A DNA stretch of 64,000 nucleotides from contig NZ_CP082918.1 in assembly GCF_019931755.1 (NCBI RefSeq), positions 3,266,001-3,330,000 of the forward strand, read 5' to 3'. Position numbers and translations under genes: made by a program. Source of the DNA: Sutcliffiella horikoshii. Its GTDB lineage: Bacteria; Bacillota; Bacilli; Bacillales; Bacillaceae_I. Of the stretch, positions 16,695-25,955 are shown piece after piece (positions within the stretch are counted from its first letter, which is position 1; the number at the start of each line of letters is the position of its first letter). The notes beneath the pieces are model-generated. The model was not told where the DNA came from. It saw only the letters and a list, made by a program, of their open reading frames with translations, and made no database searches.

Positions 16695-18287
16695 TCAGGA
16701 TTGTGCCGCTTGAGCCAATTCTTGCTGCCTTAGTTCTATTCTTCTTATTTTTCCAGAAGTAGTTTTCGGAAGTTCTGCAACGTATTCGATTTTCCGTGGA
16801 TACTTATATGGCGCCGTCAATTCCTTGACATGCTCTTGCAACATTTTAGTCACCTTATCTTCTTCCTGCTCTACTCCGTCCTGCAGCACAACAAAGGCTT
16901 TAACAATGTTCCCTCTTATTTCATCAGGACTCGCCACAACGGCGCATTCACGTACCATAGGGTGCTTTACCAATGCATCTTCCACTTCAAACGGTCCAAT
17001 CGTGTAGCCTGAACTGATAATAATGTCATCACTTCTGCCCTCAAACCAAAAATATCCGTCCTCGTCCTTTTTGGCTTTATCACCTGTAATATAGTAATCC
17101 CCTCTAAATTGTCTGGAAGTACGCTCAGGATCTTTGTAATAGTGCTTGAATAGGGCCGGCGTCTCTACATGTACTGCGATGTCCCCGACTTCCCCTACTG
17201 CACATTCTTCGGCATCCTCATTGATGATGGTTACCCTGTTGCCAGGTGTCGGTTTACCCATTGAACCAGATTTGATTTCCATTCCTTTTAATACGCCAAG
17301 TAACAGTGTATTCTCCGTTTGTCCATAGCCGTCTCGGACATCGACTTGGAAATGTTTTCGGAAGGTGTCAATCACTTCACGGTTTAACGGTTCCCCGGCT
17401 GATACTGCACTGTGAAGATGTGGCAGCTGATAAGCGTTTAAGTTATCCACTTTCGCCATCAGACGATACTCTGTCGGTGTGCAGCAAAGGACATTCACTT
17501 CATGTTTTTCCAAAAGCTTCAAGTATGTGTTAGGGTCGAACTTGCCATGATAGACAAATCCCGTTGCCCCAGAACCGAGTGTCGATAGGAATGGACTCCA
17601 TATCCACTTCTGCCAGCCAGGACTTGCAGTTGCCCAAACTACATCATTTTCTTCAATCCCAAGCCAGTTCTTGGAAGTCGTGCGTAGGTGCGCGTACGCC
17701 CATCCATGCGTGTGGACAACTCCCTTAGGATTACCTGTTGTTCCAGATGTGTAGGATAGAAATGCCATGTCATCTTTTGAAGTCGTGGCAAATTCAAGTT
17801 TGTCTGATTGTTTTTCCATCGCTTCATGCAGGTTTGTCCAGCCTTTTTCTGCTAGTCCACCAACACTGAATCTTACCAGGTTGCCCACTTCCTCTAATTT
17901 ATCTGCCTGTTCCACAAATGGTTGATATGTAATAATCCCTTTAACATCTCCGTGTTCAATTCGGTATGCAAGGTCTTTTTCCCTTAACATTTCAGAGCAA
18001 GGAATAACGACAATACCCGCTTTGAGTGCACCTAAATACACTTGATACGAGTCAATAAGCCTTGGCATCATGACAAGAACTACATCCCCTTTTTGCAGTC
18101 CTTCCGAAAGTAAAGCGTTTCCAATTTTATTTGCAGCTTTCATTAATTGTTGATATGTTACTTGTTCTTTCTCCCCTTGCTCGCTTTCCCAAATGAGTGC
18201 GAGCCTTTCGCTGTCTTGTTGTGAGTACTTTTCCACTTCTTCAACCAGATTGTACTTTTGCGGTGCTAAAAGTTCTTCTCTTTTCAT
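16695..18287 (-). CDS. ytcI: YtcI: acyl-CoA synthetase (AMP-forming)
   Basis: Adenylate-forming enzyme activating a carboxylic acid to its CoA ester; the MbcS-like medium/branched-acyl group is the closest I can name, with the substrate not provable. 530 residues. Motifs: P-loop-like LSYTSGTTGNPKGVVHTH, YGQTENTLL, the hinge YYITGDKAKKDEDGYFWFEGRSDD, and the C-terminal LPKTTSGKIRR whose Lys is the site acetylated in AcsA-type enzymes by AcuA (gene at 41.8 kb). ATG start with AAAGGGGATG upstream. Monocistronic. Confidence 0.93.
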   Translation of the reverse strand: MKREELLAPQKYNLVEEVEKYSQQDSERLALIWESEQGEKEQVTYQQLMKAANKIGNALLSEGLQKGDVVLVMMPRLIDSYQVYLGALKAGIVVIPCSEMLREKDLAYRIEHGDVKGIITYQPFVEQADKLEEVGNLVRFSVGGLAEKGWTNLHEAMEKQSDKLEFATTSKDDMAFLSYTSGTTGNPKGVVHTHGWAYAHLRTTSKNWLGIEENDVVWATASPGWQKWIWSPFLSTLGSGATGFVYHGKFDPNTYLKLLEKHEVNVLCCTPTEYRLMAKVDNLNAYQLPHLHSAVSAGEPLNREVIDTFRKHFQVDVRDGYGQTENTLLLGVLKGMEIKSGSMGKPTPGNRVTIINEDAEECAVGEVGDIAVHVETPALFKHYYKDPERTSRQFRGDYYITGDKAKKDEDGYFWFEGRSDDIIISSGYTIGPFEVEDALVKHPMVRECAVVASPDEIRGNIVKAFVVLQDGVEQEEDKVTKMLQEHVKELTAPYKYPRKIEYVAELPKTTSGKIRRIELRQQELAQAAQS

Positions 18288-18371
18288 ATGAAGTCATCCC
18301 CTTTGTAATAGTACTACCTCTATCTTACAAAATTTTTAAAATAATTTGAATTATTTTGCGGGATTTTATAT

Positions 18372-18402
18372 AAAATAAAAACACCTTCCCAAAAGAAGGT
18401 GC
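18372..18402 (-). terminator. Terminator after the 31-codon gene
   Basis: CACCTTC and GAAGGTG with a 6-base loop, followed on the minus strand by TTTTTATTTTA. Confidence 0.85.
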
Positions 18403-18413
18403 CCTAACATCAT

Positions 18414-18509
18414 TTATTGCTCATTCGATTTAACCGCATGTTTTGGCTCGTTGCGGCGTTTTCTTCCCTGTTTCTTCTGTTGTTTTTCCACTTGATTTTG
18501 CTCCTTCAT
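18414..18509 (-). CDS. Very small basic protein (31 aa) downstream of the SASP gene
   Basis: Frame MKEQNQVEKQQKKQGRKRRN... ending EPKHAVKSNEQ. The ribosome-binding site GGAGGTG is 7 bases from ATG, as strong as any in the window, and a clean terminator follows the stop. Extremely hydrophilic, rich in Lys, Arg, Gln; no hydrophobic core. I do not recognise it. The only sequence upstream is the SASP terminator, so it either has a promoter inside the 30-bp gap or depends on read-through from the sigma-G transcript, which would make it a spore protein. Confidence 0.7.
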   Translation of the reverse strand: MKEQNQVEKQQKKQGRKRRNEPKHAVKSNEQ

Positions 18510-18536
18510 AAAAAAGCACCTCCAAGATTAGAATAG

Positions 18537-18561
18537 AAGAAAGGTGGGGTTTCCCCCACCT
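18537..18561 (-). terminator. Terminator of the SASP gene
   Basis: AGGTGGGG and CCCCACCT pair around a short loop. On the minus strand TTTCTTC follows, a weak U-tract that could allow read-through. Confidence 0.8.
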
Positions 18562-18578
18562 CGTAGCCATTTTATATA

Positions 18579-18782
18579 TTATTTTTGGTAACCGCCACTG
18601 AAGCTTTGTTCAGCCATTTGAACTAAGCGTTTAGTGATTTCTCCACCAACGGAACCGTTAGCGCGAGCAGTTGCATCAGGACCAAGTTGAACTCCGAATT
18701 CAGAAGCGATTTCGTATTTCATTTGGTCAAGAGCTTGTTGTACACCAGGTACAACTAGTTGGTTTGAACTGTTGTTTGCCAT
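18579..18782 (-). CDS. sspA: Alpha/beta-type small acid-soluble spore protein
   Basis: 67 residues. Coats DNA in dormant spores, protecting it from UV and heat, and is degraded at germination by the GPR protease. Typical features: [28 protein letters not shown], with the GPR cleavage region around EIA, and the second conserved block [19 protein letters not shown] with AAGGAGGTG. A sigma-G-type promoter lies just upstream and a hairpin just downstream. Location between ytcI and thiI matches sspA. Confidence 0.96.
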   Translation of the reverse strand: MANNSSNQLVVPGVQQALDQMKYEIASEFGVQLGPDATARANGSVGGEITKRLVQMAEQSFSGGYQK

Positions 18783-18805
18783 GTGTTTTCACCTCCTTGT
18801 GAATA

Positions 18806-18836
18806 TAGAATGTGTAAAAACACATGGCATCATTCA
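18806..18836 (-). promoter_or_regulatory. Sigma-G-type promoter of the SASP gene
   Basis: On the minus strand TGAATG, 18 bases, CATTCTA, close to the forespore sigma-G consensus TGAATA and CATACTA, and 24 bp upstream of the SASP start. Confidence 0.75.
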
Positions 18837-18873
18837 TGTTTTAAATATGGTAATTCTTCACAATATCCAACAG

Positions 18874-20082
18874 TTAAAATAAATCGTTGATTACATTATC
18901 TTCTTCTTGCTTTTTCCCTGTTATTAATAGCTTTTCTGTCCGATCAACTGCATCGTTCACCATCTTATCTATATCAAAAAAGCTTTCGTAGAAATTGATT
19001 TTTTCCTTTTTCGGCTTTGTTTTAGGTGAAGAAGGGGTGAAAATGGTACAACAATCTTCATAAGGCCGGTTGGAAATTTCCAACGTGTCAATTTGTTTGG
19101 CAATATCCATAATTTCTATTTTGTCCATCGTAATGAGCGGACGAATGATCGGTGTGGAAGTTACCTCATTAATAGTGGACATGCTTTGTAAAGTCTGACT
19201 GGCCACCTGTCCCAAGCTTTCTCCAGTTATGATGGCAAGCCCTTGCTCTTTTTCACAAATTTTGTCGGCTATCTTTAACATAAATCTTCTGGTGGATGTC
19301 ATCGTATAGTTTTCCGGCACTTGCTTTTGTATCGCCACTTGGATATCTGTGAAGGGAACAATATGCAAATTAATGGAGTGTCCGAAATCTGTCAGTCTTT
19401 CTGTGAGTTCTACTACTTTCTGTTTCGCACGCTCGCTTGTATACGGTGGGCTGAAGAAGTGGACAACCTCTAATCTGATGCCACGTTTCATCGCCAAGTA
19501 ACCTGCTACTGGGCTGTCTATCCCGCCAGAAAGCATAAGCACACCTGTACCGCTTGTTCCAACCGGAAGACCTCCTGCTCCTGCAATATCCTTACAAGTA
19601 ATGTAGGTCGCGTCCTCTCTCACTTCAACCCTGACATTAATATCCGGTTGCTTAACATTCACCGTCAAATCTTCCGTATTACGCAAAAGATGGGATCCAA
19701 TAGCATGGTTCAATTCATTTGTATCAAGCTCAAAATTTTTGTAAGCTCGCTTGGCAGTCACTTTGAAAGTTTTTCCTTTATAAGGTAATGCTTCCAGCGC
19801 GAATAATGCCCCATTTTTTATTTCTTCTAATTCTGTTTTCGTTTTGACTGCAAGGCTAAAAGAGTGAATGCCAAAAATACTCTGCAGGCGATCTAGAATC
19901 TGTTCATGAGGCTCTCCATTTAATTTAATGAACATTCTATCTCTGCTTTTTTCGATCTTGACATTTGGAAAGTCTTTAATTTTCTCTAAAATATTGAAAC
20001 TAAGACGTTGGACAAACTGCTTTCTGTTTCTTCCTTTGGTAGACAGTTCTCCAAATCGTATTAATATGTGATCATAGTTCAT
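18874..20082 (-). CDS. thiI: ThiI: tRNA 4-thiouridine synthetase
   Basis: Adenylates U8 of tRNA and transfers sulfur to give s4U. 402 residues: N-terminal ferredoxin-like/THUMP region (about 1-165), then the PP-loop ATPase motif LSGGIDSPVAGYLAMKRG near residue 182. The C-terminal rhodanese domain of the E. coli enzyme is absent, as normal for Bacillus, where a dedicated cysteine desulfurase supplies persulfide directly. That desulfurase gene (nifZ) lies 5 bp upstream in the same operon. Confidence 0.96.
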   Translation of the reverse strand: MNYDHILIRFGELSTKGRNRKQFVQRLSFNILEKIKDFPNVKIEKSRDRMFIKLNGEPHEQILDRLQSIFGIHSFSLAVKTKTELEEIKNGALFALEALPYKGKTFKVTAKRAYKNFELDTNELNHAIGSHLLRNTEDLTVNVKQPDINVRVEVREDATYITCKDIAGAGGLPVGTSGTGVLMLSGGIDSPVAGYLAMKRGIRLEVVHFFSPPYTSERAKQKVVELTERLTDFGHSINLHIVPFTDIQVAIQKQVPENYTMTSTRRFMLKIADKICEKEQGLAIITGESLGQVASQTLQSMSTINEVTSTPIIRPLITMDKIEIMDIAKQIDTLEISNRPYEDCCTIFTPSSPKTKPKKEKINFYESFFDIDKMVNDAVDRTEKLLITGKKQEEDNVINDLF

Positions 20083-20087
20083 GGTTT

Positions 20088-21224
20088 TTACCTCGTTACT
20101 TCTTTTATTGTGGTGATGGCTTGGATAAGCTCTTGTAAAAATAAGCGTATTTCTTCTTTCGTAGTACTGTAGGTCATACTTATCCTGATAGCACTTTCCG
20201 CCTGTGCCCTTGTCACTCCCATTGCCGTTAAAGTCTTGCTAGGTGCTTTTCGCTTGGACGAACAGGCAGAGGTTGTGGAAACATAAATATCTTTTGTGCT
20301 TAATGCATGGACAAGAACTTCTGACTTTACGCCCGGAACGGAAAAATTGACAATATGCGGAGCGCTGTGACTTCTGGAAGTGTGGATATATACTCCATTT
20401 ATCTGCTCCAACTCATCAAAAAGATATTGTTTTAATGCAGATAAATTAGATAAGTAATTTTCACTTTTCTCCAAGGTCATTCGCAGCGCTTTCGTCATGG
20501 CAACAATCCCCGCCACATTCTCTGTTCCTGATCGTAACGTCCATTCCTGATCTCCTCCGCTGAGGATTGGGTGAAGCTTAACTCCATTTCTGGCAATCAG
20601 GATCCCGTTTCCTTTTAATCCGTGAAACTTATGAGCCGAAAGCGAGCAAAGGTCTATTGTGTCCATTCGTAATGGAACCTTGCCGATTCCTTGTATATGG
20701 TCAACATGAAAGCTTGCATTTGGGTGGTTCTTGAGAATGCAGCCGATCTCTTCTACAGGTTGGATTGCCCCAGTTTCATTATTTACATGAATGATGGAAA
20801 CCAACACCGTCTCTTTTCTCAACGCATCCTCTACTTGTGTTTTCGTGATTCTACCTTCCTTATTAACAGGAAGGACGGTCACTTCAAATCCCTCTTTTTC
20901 CAAATCATTTATCGCATTCGTTACGGAAGGATGCTCGATCGCGGTTGTGATGATATGTTTACCGATATTTCTTTTGCTTAAGGCACACCCTTTTACCGCC
21001 AAGTTGTTGCTTTCTGTTCCACCTGAAGTAAAAATGACTTCCTTATGATGTACATGCAGCAAAGATGAAATTGTCTCCCTTGAACGGTGCAGCAGCATTT
21101 CTGCTTCACCGCCAAGCGAATGAAGCGAGGATGGGTTTCCAAAATATTCTGTGGACACCTTAAGGAAAGAATCCAACACTTCTTTATATGGTTTAGTAGT
21201 GGCGCTGTTGTCTAAATAGATCAT
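20088..21224 (-). CDS. nifZ: NifZ: cysteine desulfurase dedicated to ThiI
   Basis: PLP enzyme moving sulfur from cysteine to ThiI for tRNA s4U. 378 residues. PLP lysine in CSLSAHKFHGLKGNG, active-site Cys in YVSTTSACSSKRK, and the N-terminal MIYLDNSATTKP are clear. Of two ATG codons, 21224 has GGAGG six bases away whereas 21230 abuts the box, so 21224 is used. Translationally close to thiI (5-bp gap); its promoter lies in the 312-bp gap before braB. Confidence 0.95.
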   Translation of the reverse strand: MIYLDNSATTKPYKEVLDSFLKVSTEYFGNPSSLHSLGGEAEMLLHRSRETISSLLHVHHKEVIFTSGGTESNNLAVKGCALSKRNIGKHIITTAIEHPSVTNAINDLEKEGFEVTVLPVNKEGRITKTQVEDALRKETVLVSIIHVNNETGAIQPVEEIGCILKNHPNASFHVDHIQGIGKVPLRMDTIDLCSLSAHKFHGLKGNGILIARNGVKLHPILSGGDQEWTLRSGTENVAGIVAMTKALRMTLEKSENYLSNLSALKQYLFDELEQINGVYIHTSRSHSAPHIVNFSVPGVKSEVLVHALSTKDIYVSTTSACSSKRKAPSKTLTAMGVTRAQAESAIRISMTYSTTKEEIRLFLQELIQAITTIKEVTR

Positions 21225-21396
21225 GGTCATCCTCCATAGTTCTGATGAGGAATTTGAATCATCAATTAATATAGATAATATTTTCTTCTAAGCGAATATT
21301 AATGTTAGCACATTTTATATCCGTGGAAAAGAAATGCCTTCCTATATATGACCACGAAAGAGGTATTTATTAGAAATATCACCTTTTCTCTTTCTA

Positions 21397-21414
21397 AACA
21401 TGTATAGACATGTT
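21397..21414. promoter_or_regulatory. Palindromic operator-like site in the nifZ/braB gap
   Basis: AACATGT-ATAG-ACATGTT is a perfect 7-bp inverted repeat with 4-base spacer. Its centre GTATAGAC fits the GTnTAnAC pattern bound by HutC-type GntR regulators. It lies 123 bp before braB. The remainder of the 21225-21536 gap is AT-rich promoter-like sequence without an evident gene or riboswitch. Confidence 0.45.
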
Positions 21415-21536
21415 AAACTAGTAATTGTTTTTCTAATATATTGAATTGTTGAACTTTTATGTTATTCGACAAATTTCATCAAAATTATGATAGGATGAAA
21501 ACGTATTCATTTCATTTTCTCATCAGGAGGATTTTC

Positions 21537-22871
21537 ATGCATAAAAACGTATATACAAATAAGGACATATTGGTATTGGGACTAATGCTGTTTGCCTTAT
21601 TTTTAGGTGCTGGGAATATGATTTTCCCTCCATTACTTGGGCAAGCAGCCGGTGATAATGTAGGGATATCTGTAATAGGCTTCTTGATTACAGGAGTTGG
21701 CCTGCCGCTCCTTGGAGTAATGGCCATTGCTTATACAGGTGGCGACCTTCAAACACTTGCTAATCGTGTACACCCAATTTTCGGAATTATTTTTACTATT
21801 ATTATGTACTTAGCGATTGGGCCATTCTTTGGAATACCGCGTACAGGTACTGTAGCCTTTGAAATTGGTGCAACACCTTTCTTGCCTGAATCGGTTAACC
21901 CACAAGGATGGGCACTCTTTCTGTTTACATTAGTATTCTTTGCTATTACGTATTATCTTGCTTTAAATCCAGCAAAACTTGTTGATCGAATCGGGAAAAT
22001 CTTGACCCCCATTTTGTTACTCGTTATCGGTATTCTTGTTGTGAAGAGTATCGTCACTCCGATGGGTTCTATTGGTGCTCCAACAGAGCCTTACCAAAAC
22101 TCACCTTTCTTTAAGGGCTTCCTTGAAGGCTATCTGACAATGGACACCATTGCCGCTTTAGTTTTCGGAATTGTTGTAATATCTGCTATAAAAGATAAAG
22201 GTGTAACAGATAAAAAAACGATTACTTCTCTTTGCTTAAAAGCAGGGTTTATTGCCGCGATAGGTCTTACCATCGTTTACGGCGGTTTATCCTATCTTGG
22301 GGCAACCAGTCTTGATGCAGTTGGAGCTGCAGGAAATGGTGGGCAAATATTATCTGGCGCTGCCAATTATCTGTTTGGTTCTATCGGAGCGGTTATTTTG
22401 GGGCTTGCCATTACGTTCGCTTGCTTGACAACATCTGTAGGACTTGTTTCTGCGACAAGTAAATTCTTTGCTAAGATTATGCCATCTGTATCTTATAAGG
22501 TATTTGTTGCAATCTTATCCATCTTTAGTTTGGTTGTGTCAAATGTCGGCCTTGAGCAATTGATTACGATTTCGTTGCCTGTATTGATTATGATATATCC
22601 ATTAGCAATTGTACTGATTCTCCTTTCGTTCTATCGTTGGAGAAATGAATCGTTTGTGTATGGGTTTGCCTTACTATTCACAGGTATTGTAAGTTTTGTG
22701 GATGGACTGGCTATGGCTGAGATTGATATCACATTTTTACAAGATATCTTCGGCATACTTCCTTTCTATAATGAAGGGGTAGGTTGGTTGGTACCGGCAG
22801 TGATTGGTGTGATTATCGGACTGGTCGTTGGGGCAGTCACCTCGAAGCAATCTAATGAGAGCATTGCTTAA
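21537..22871 (+). CDS. braB: BraB: branched-chain amino acid transporter
   Basis: Sodium-coupled importer of Leu/Ile/Val (LIVCS family). 444 residues with about 12 transmembrane helices; N-terminal ILVLGLMLFALFLGAGNMIFPP and GIPRTGTVAFEIG are family signatures. The frame is open 26 codons further upstream, but ATG at 21537 has CAGGAGG five bases away and begins at the usual place. Monocistronic with its own bidirectional terminator. Confidence 0.95.
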   Translation: MHKNVYTNKDILVLGLMLFALFLGAGNMIFPPLLGQAAGDNVGISVIGFLITGVGLPLLGVMAIAYTGGDLQTLANRVHPIFGIIFTIIMYLAIGPFFGIPRTGTVAFEIGATPFLPESVNPQGWALFLFTLVFFAITYYLALNPAKLVDRIGKILTPILLLVIGILVVKSIVTPMGSIGAPTEPYQNSPFFKGFLEGYLTMDTIAALVFGIVVISAIKDKGVTDKKTITSLCLKAGFIAAIGLTIVYGGLSYLGATSLDAVGAAGNGGQILSGAANYLFGSIGAVILGLAITFACLTTSVGLVSATSKFFAKIMPSVSYKVFVAILSIFSLVVSNVGLEQLITISLPVLIMIYPLAIVLILLSFYRWRNESFVYGFALLFTGIVSFVDGLAMAEIDITFLQDIFGILPFYNEGVGWLVPAVIGVIIGLVVGAVTSKQSNESIA

Positions 22872-22880
22872 TATCTATAA

Positions 22881-22916
22881 ACAAAAGGCTTGGATGTGAG
22901 TATCCAAGCCTTTTGT
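22881..22916. terminator. Bidirectional terminator braB / small membrane protein gene
   Basis: ACAAAAGGCTTGGAT and ATCCAAGCCTTTTGT form a perfect 15-bp stem. Confidence 0.93.
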
Positions 22917-23224
22917 TATGGTTTATTTTTTTCTAGAAGGGAAAGCAGTTGGTCGATACTGATTCGTTCATCCTCAATATTCCACTCTTTGACCATTTGT
23001 TGAGTGAGCCCATCTTGATGAATGTGTGGGATCGTAATTATCTCTTCCCTATCTTGGTCTACAGATGGAGGAGAGCCTGTTTCTTCTTCCTGGGAAGGGG
23101 AAGAGATTGCAGGTTGTTGTGCAGCCTCTTCTTTCTTTTCCTGAAAGGAAGCGTAAAAACTGTACCATATAAAGGTCCCACTGATGAGCAGGATGGCTAC
23201 AAGGACACTTTGCGCGTACTTCAC
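22916..23224 (-). CDS. Small membrane-anchored protein in operon with ezrA (102 aa)
   Basis: Not recognised. One N-terminal membrane segment (about residues 5-25), then a Glu/Gln-rich linker (KKEEAAQQPAISSPSQEEETGSPPS) and an extracytoplasmic C-terminal segment ITIPHIHQDGLTQQMVKEWNIEDERISIDQLLSLLEKNKP. GTG start with AAAGGAAAG seven bases upstream, lying inside the last codons of ezrA; start and ezrA stop are 3 bp apart, so the two are translated together. Confidence 0.8.
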   Translation of the reverse strand: MKYAQSVLVAILLISGTFIWYSFYASFQEKKEEAAQQPAISSPSQEEETGSPPSVDQDREEIITIPHIHQDGLTQQMVKEWNIEDERISIDQLLSLLEKNKP

Positions 23225-23227
23225 TTG

Positions 23228-24919
23228 TTAACTTTCCTTTTCAAGTACTTTTTCTATTTTCTTCAATACACCTGGTTCTACCTTTTCTAGCGAAGTAGCC
23301 GCTTCTTCCAAAGCATTCTTATATTCATAATTTCTGAATAACTGCTCTGCCTCTACCAAACTTTCATGAATGGAAGGATGTTTGCTTCGATATCGATTTC
23401 CATACTGTATGACACTTTCCGCCAAGTAGGCATGATCAAGGATTTCCAGTGCTTCTTCATGGCATTTTCCAACACTTGTCACAGCTTCATAAAGCACCGT
23501 ATTCACTTCCACGATATTTAACGGTTTTTCTTCCAATTTCCCCGTTACAGCCTTCAACTGATCATTGGCCAAAGATAGCTCTTGATATACGCTTTTTGGC
23601 AACCCAGGGATATTACTTTTCTCTATGGAACGTTTTACTTCAAACAACATTTTTCTTAAGGAGTTCAACTGCTCTCTTGCCGCCATTTCATCCTTACGCA
23701 ATGCCATCAAACTTTCTGTATATTGTTGATGGATTTCCTGAAGAGAGTTGATTTGCTCACAGATGTCCTCCAACTCTTCTTTCAATATGCTGAAGGCAAT
23801 GGTCTGATCAAGAAGGTGGCCACTGAGTTTCTCATAACGATCATTGAGTGCGAGCATGGATTCTTCTATTTTCTGTTGCGTTTGAATGTCTTCCTGTTGA
23901 AGCTGATAGCTTTCCTGCACCACATAGGTTTCTTGCTTTGTCTTTTCACTCGCAGATGATAAAGCGATTAGGATAGCTTCAACAGATGGAAGTTCTTTTA
24001 CGACATAGTGTTTTGCCAAGACTTCTTTTTCAATCTGATCATATAGCTCATCCATTTCCGCTTTAATAAGTTCAATTCCTTCTTTTGCCTCTAAAGCTTT
24101 AGTTTCCATGAGCAACTTCGTAGACTGCTTCAGTTTATCTTGGAGGCTAGCAATGCTTTTTTCCAGGTTTACATGATCAAGGATGTACCCTTCCGCAAGC
24201 ATTTCCTTATAGCCCGTTTCCACTTCGGCAAGCTGACTAGGAATGACAGACTGACATTCAATCAAGAGTCCTGGAATATTTTCTAGCTTTATTTCAAAAC
24301 CTTCTAATTCCTTTTCAATTCTCGCAATTAACTCTCTGGCAACTAAATAATCCCCGTTGGATATCGATTGATTAAATTCTGCGAAAAGCTGTTGAATCTG
24401 TTCCAGTTCTTTCTCCAATAAAGGGGTGGTGCTTCCATATTGATGGCGTTGATTCAGCAGCTGCTTTTTAAAATCAGAATATTTCCCTTCCAATTTTTCA
24501 TTTTCTTCAGCACTTTTTGCTTGGCTGCCGATCAGTTCATCCAACTCGTCATAAATAGCTTTAATTTTCAATTCAATATCTTGAAGTTTGCTGTCAGCAA
24601 TCGACAACACATCTTTTGCTTTTTTGAAACGATATTTATCTACGAAATCTTCTGCATCAAAGAGGTATTCTTCGATATTTACAAGTTCTGTCGATAAAAT
24701 ATTGTCCCATTGATAGCGCCAGTTCTCAAAAAGCTGTTCTGTCTGACCAGTCATGTTCAAATCTTTCACTTTGGAAAGTTCTTCTGATACTGGTTTGTTC
24801 ATGATCGATATTTTCCAGTTTTCTAAGCGGTCCACTTCTTGATAAATTTTCTTTCTCCTAACAAAACTGATGCTGATAAAAATAACTACTAGTGCTAAAA
24901 TCCCAATAATATATTCCAT
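23228..24919 (-). CDS. ezrA: EzrA: septation ring regulator
   Basis: Membrane-anchored negative regulator of FtsZ ring formation that also recruits PBP1. 563 residues: N-terminal helix MEYIIGILALVVIFISISFV and a long set of spectrin-like coiled coils, extracellular N-terminus and cytosolic remainder. The C-terminal QNR-patch region corresponds to ESVIQYGNRYRSKHPSI. The open frame continues 16 codons upstream, but ATG at 24919 with AAGGGGAC directly before it matches the family start. Sits between braB and hisJ as in B. subtilis. Confidence 0.96.
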   Translation of the reverse strand: MEYIIGILALVVIFISISFVRRKKIYQEVDRLENWKISIMNKPVSEELSKVKDLNMTGQTEQLFENWRYQWDNILSTELVNIEEYLFDAEDFVDKYRFKKAKDVLSIADSKLQDIELKIKAIYDELDELIGSQAKSAEENEKLEGKYSDFKKQLLNQRHQYGSTTPLLEKELEQIQQLFAEFNQSISNGDYLVARELIARIEKELEGFEIKLENIPGLLIECQSVIPSQLAEVETGYKEMLAEGYILDHVNLEKSIASLQDKLKQSTKLLMETKALEAKEGIELIKAEMDELYDQIEKEVLAKHYVVKELPSVEAILIALSSASEKTKQETYVVQESYQLQQEDIQTQQKIEESMLALNDRYEKLSGHLLDQTIAFSILKEELEDICEQINSLQEIHQQYTESLMALRKDEMAAREQLNSLRKMLFEVKRSIEKSNIPGLPKSVYQELSLANDQLKAVTGKLEEKPLNIVEVNTVLYEAVTSVGKCHEEALEILDHAYLAESVIQYGNRYRSKHPSIHESLVEAEQLFRNYEYKNALEEAATSLEKVEPGVLKKIEKVLEKES

Positions 24920-25139
24920 ACCTAGTCCCCTTCTACCCGGATGGTGGTTCCTGTCTTCTATGTACATTTTTCATCTTAATCCATGATTCATATATGTATA
25001 AAAAAGCTAAATGGGTCGATATATATTCCACGCCCATTTTATTTATATTTCAATGTTTTTATGATACCATGTAAACGACATTTTTTGACCAATATTTTTA
25101 ATTTTTTTACATATTTCTTCTAGTATCGGAGGGTTTTTC

Positions 25140-25943
25140 TTGATTATCGACAAACATGTCCATACCCCCTATTGTCCGCATGGTAGCACAGATACGATAG
25201 AAAAGTATATTAAACAAGCTTTACAACTAAAATACAAAGAAATTTCCTTTACAGAACATGCCCCACTACCGAAGTCTTTTATCGACCCAGCCCCTGACAG
25301 GGATAGTGCAATGGAGTGGGTAAGCATTCCTGCCTATATGGAAGAATTGAAGAAATTGAAATCCTATTACTCATCTGCCATAAAAATCAACATCGGACTG
25401 GAAGTTGACTATATTGATGGATATGAAAAAGAAACAAGTGAAATGTTAGGAGAACTGGGACCGCTTTTGGATGACAGCATATTGTCTGTTCACTTTCTGA
25501 AAAAAGAAGAGTCGTATTATTGCTTGGATTTCAGTGAAGATGAGTTTGAAAGAATTATCGGGGTTTTCGGAGGCCTTTCCGCTGTTTATGAATCTTATTT
25601 CTCTACTCTCTTAACATCTATTAACTGTGACCTAGGCCCATACAAACCGAAAAGAATCGGTCATATTACGCTGGTGGAAAAGTTCAAAAAACGCTTTCCT
25701 CACACGAAACCGATTCAGGAGTATACCGACCCTATCTTAGATGCCATCGCCCTAAAGGGGTACGAACTGGACTATAATGGAGCAGGATTTGTCAAACCTT
25801 TATGTGAAGATTCCTATCCCCCATTATCCATTGCAAAACAAGCCAAAAAAAGAAAAATCCCCCTCGTGTTCGGATCCGACGCACACACAGCAAAGGGATT
25901 GGGCCAAGGGTATGAATTCATTGATAAAGAGTTATTGACTTGA
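25140..25943 (+). CDS. hisJ: HisJ: histidinol-phosphatase (PHP family)
   Basis: Dephosphorylates histidinol phosphate in histidine synthesis. 267 residues; PHP metal motifs DKHVHTPYCPHG at residues 4-15, SFTEHAP near 40 and the closing VFGSDAHTAKGLG. TTG start with GGAGGG about 7 bases upstream. Single gene far from other his genes, as in B. subtilis. Its stop lies 13 bp before a composite repeat that fills the gap to refZ. Confidence 0.94.
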   Translation: MIIDKHVHTPYCPHGSTDTIEKYIKQALQLKYKEISFTEHAPLPKSFIDPAPDRDSAMEWVSIPAYMEELKKLKSYYSSAIKINIGLEVDYIDGYEKETSEMLGELGPLLDDSILSVHFLKKEESYYCLDFSEDEFERIIGVFGGLSAVYESYFSTLLTSINCDLGPYKPKRIGHITLVEKFKKRFPHTKPIQEYTDPILDAIALKGYELDYNGAGFVKPLCEDSYPPLSIAKQAKKRKIPLVFGSDAHTAKGLGQGYEFIDKELLT

Positions 25944-25955
25944 TTAAATAACCAT

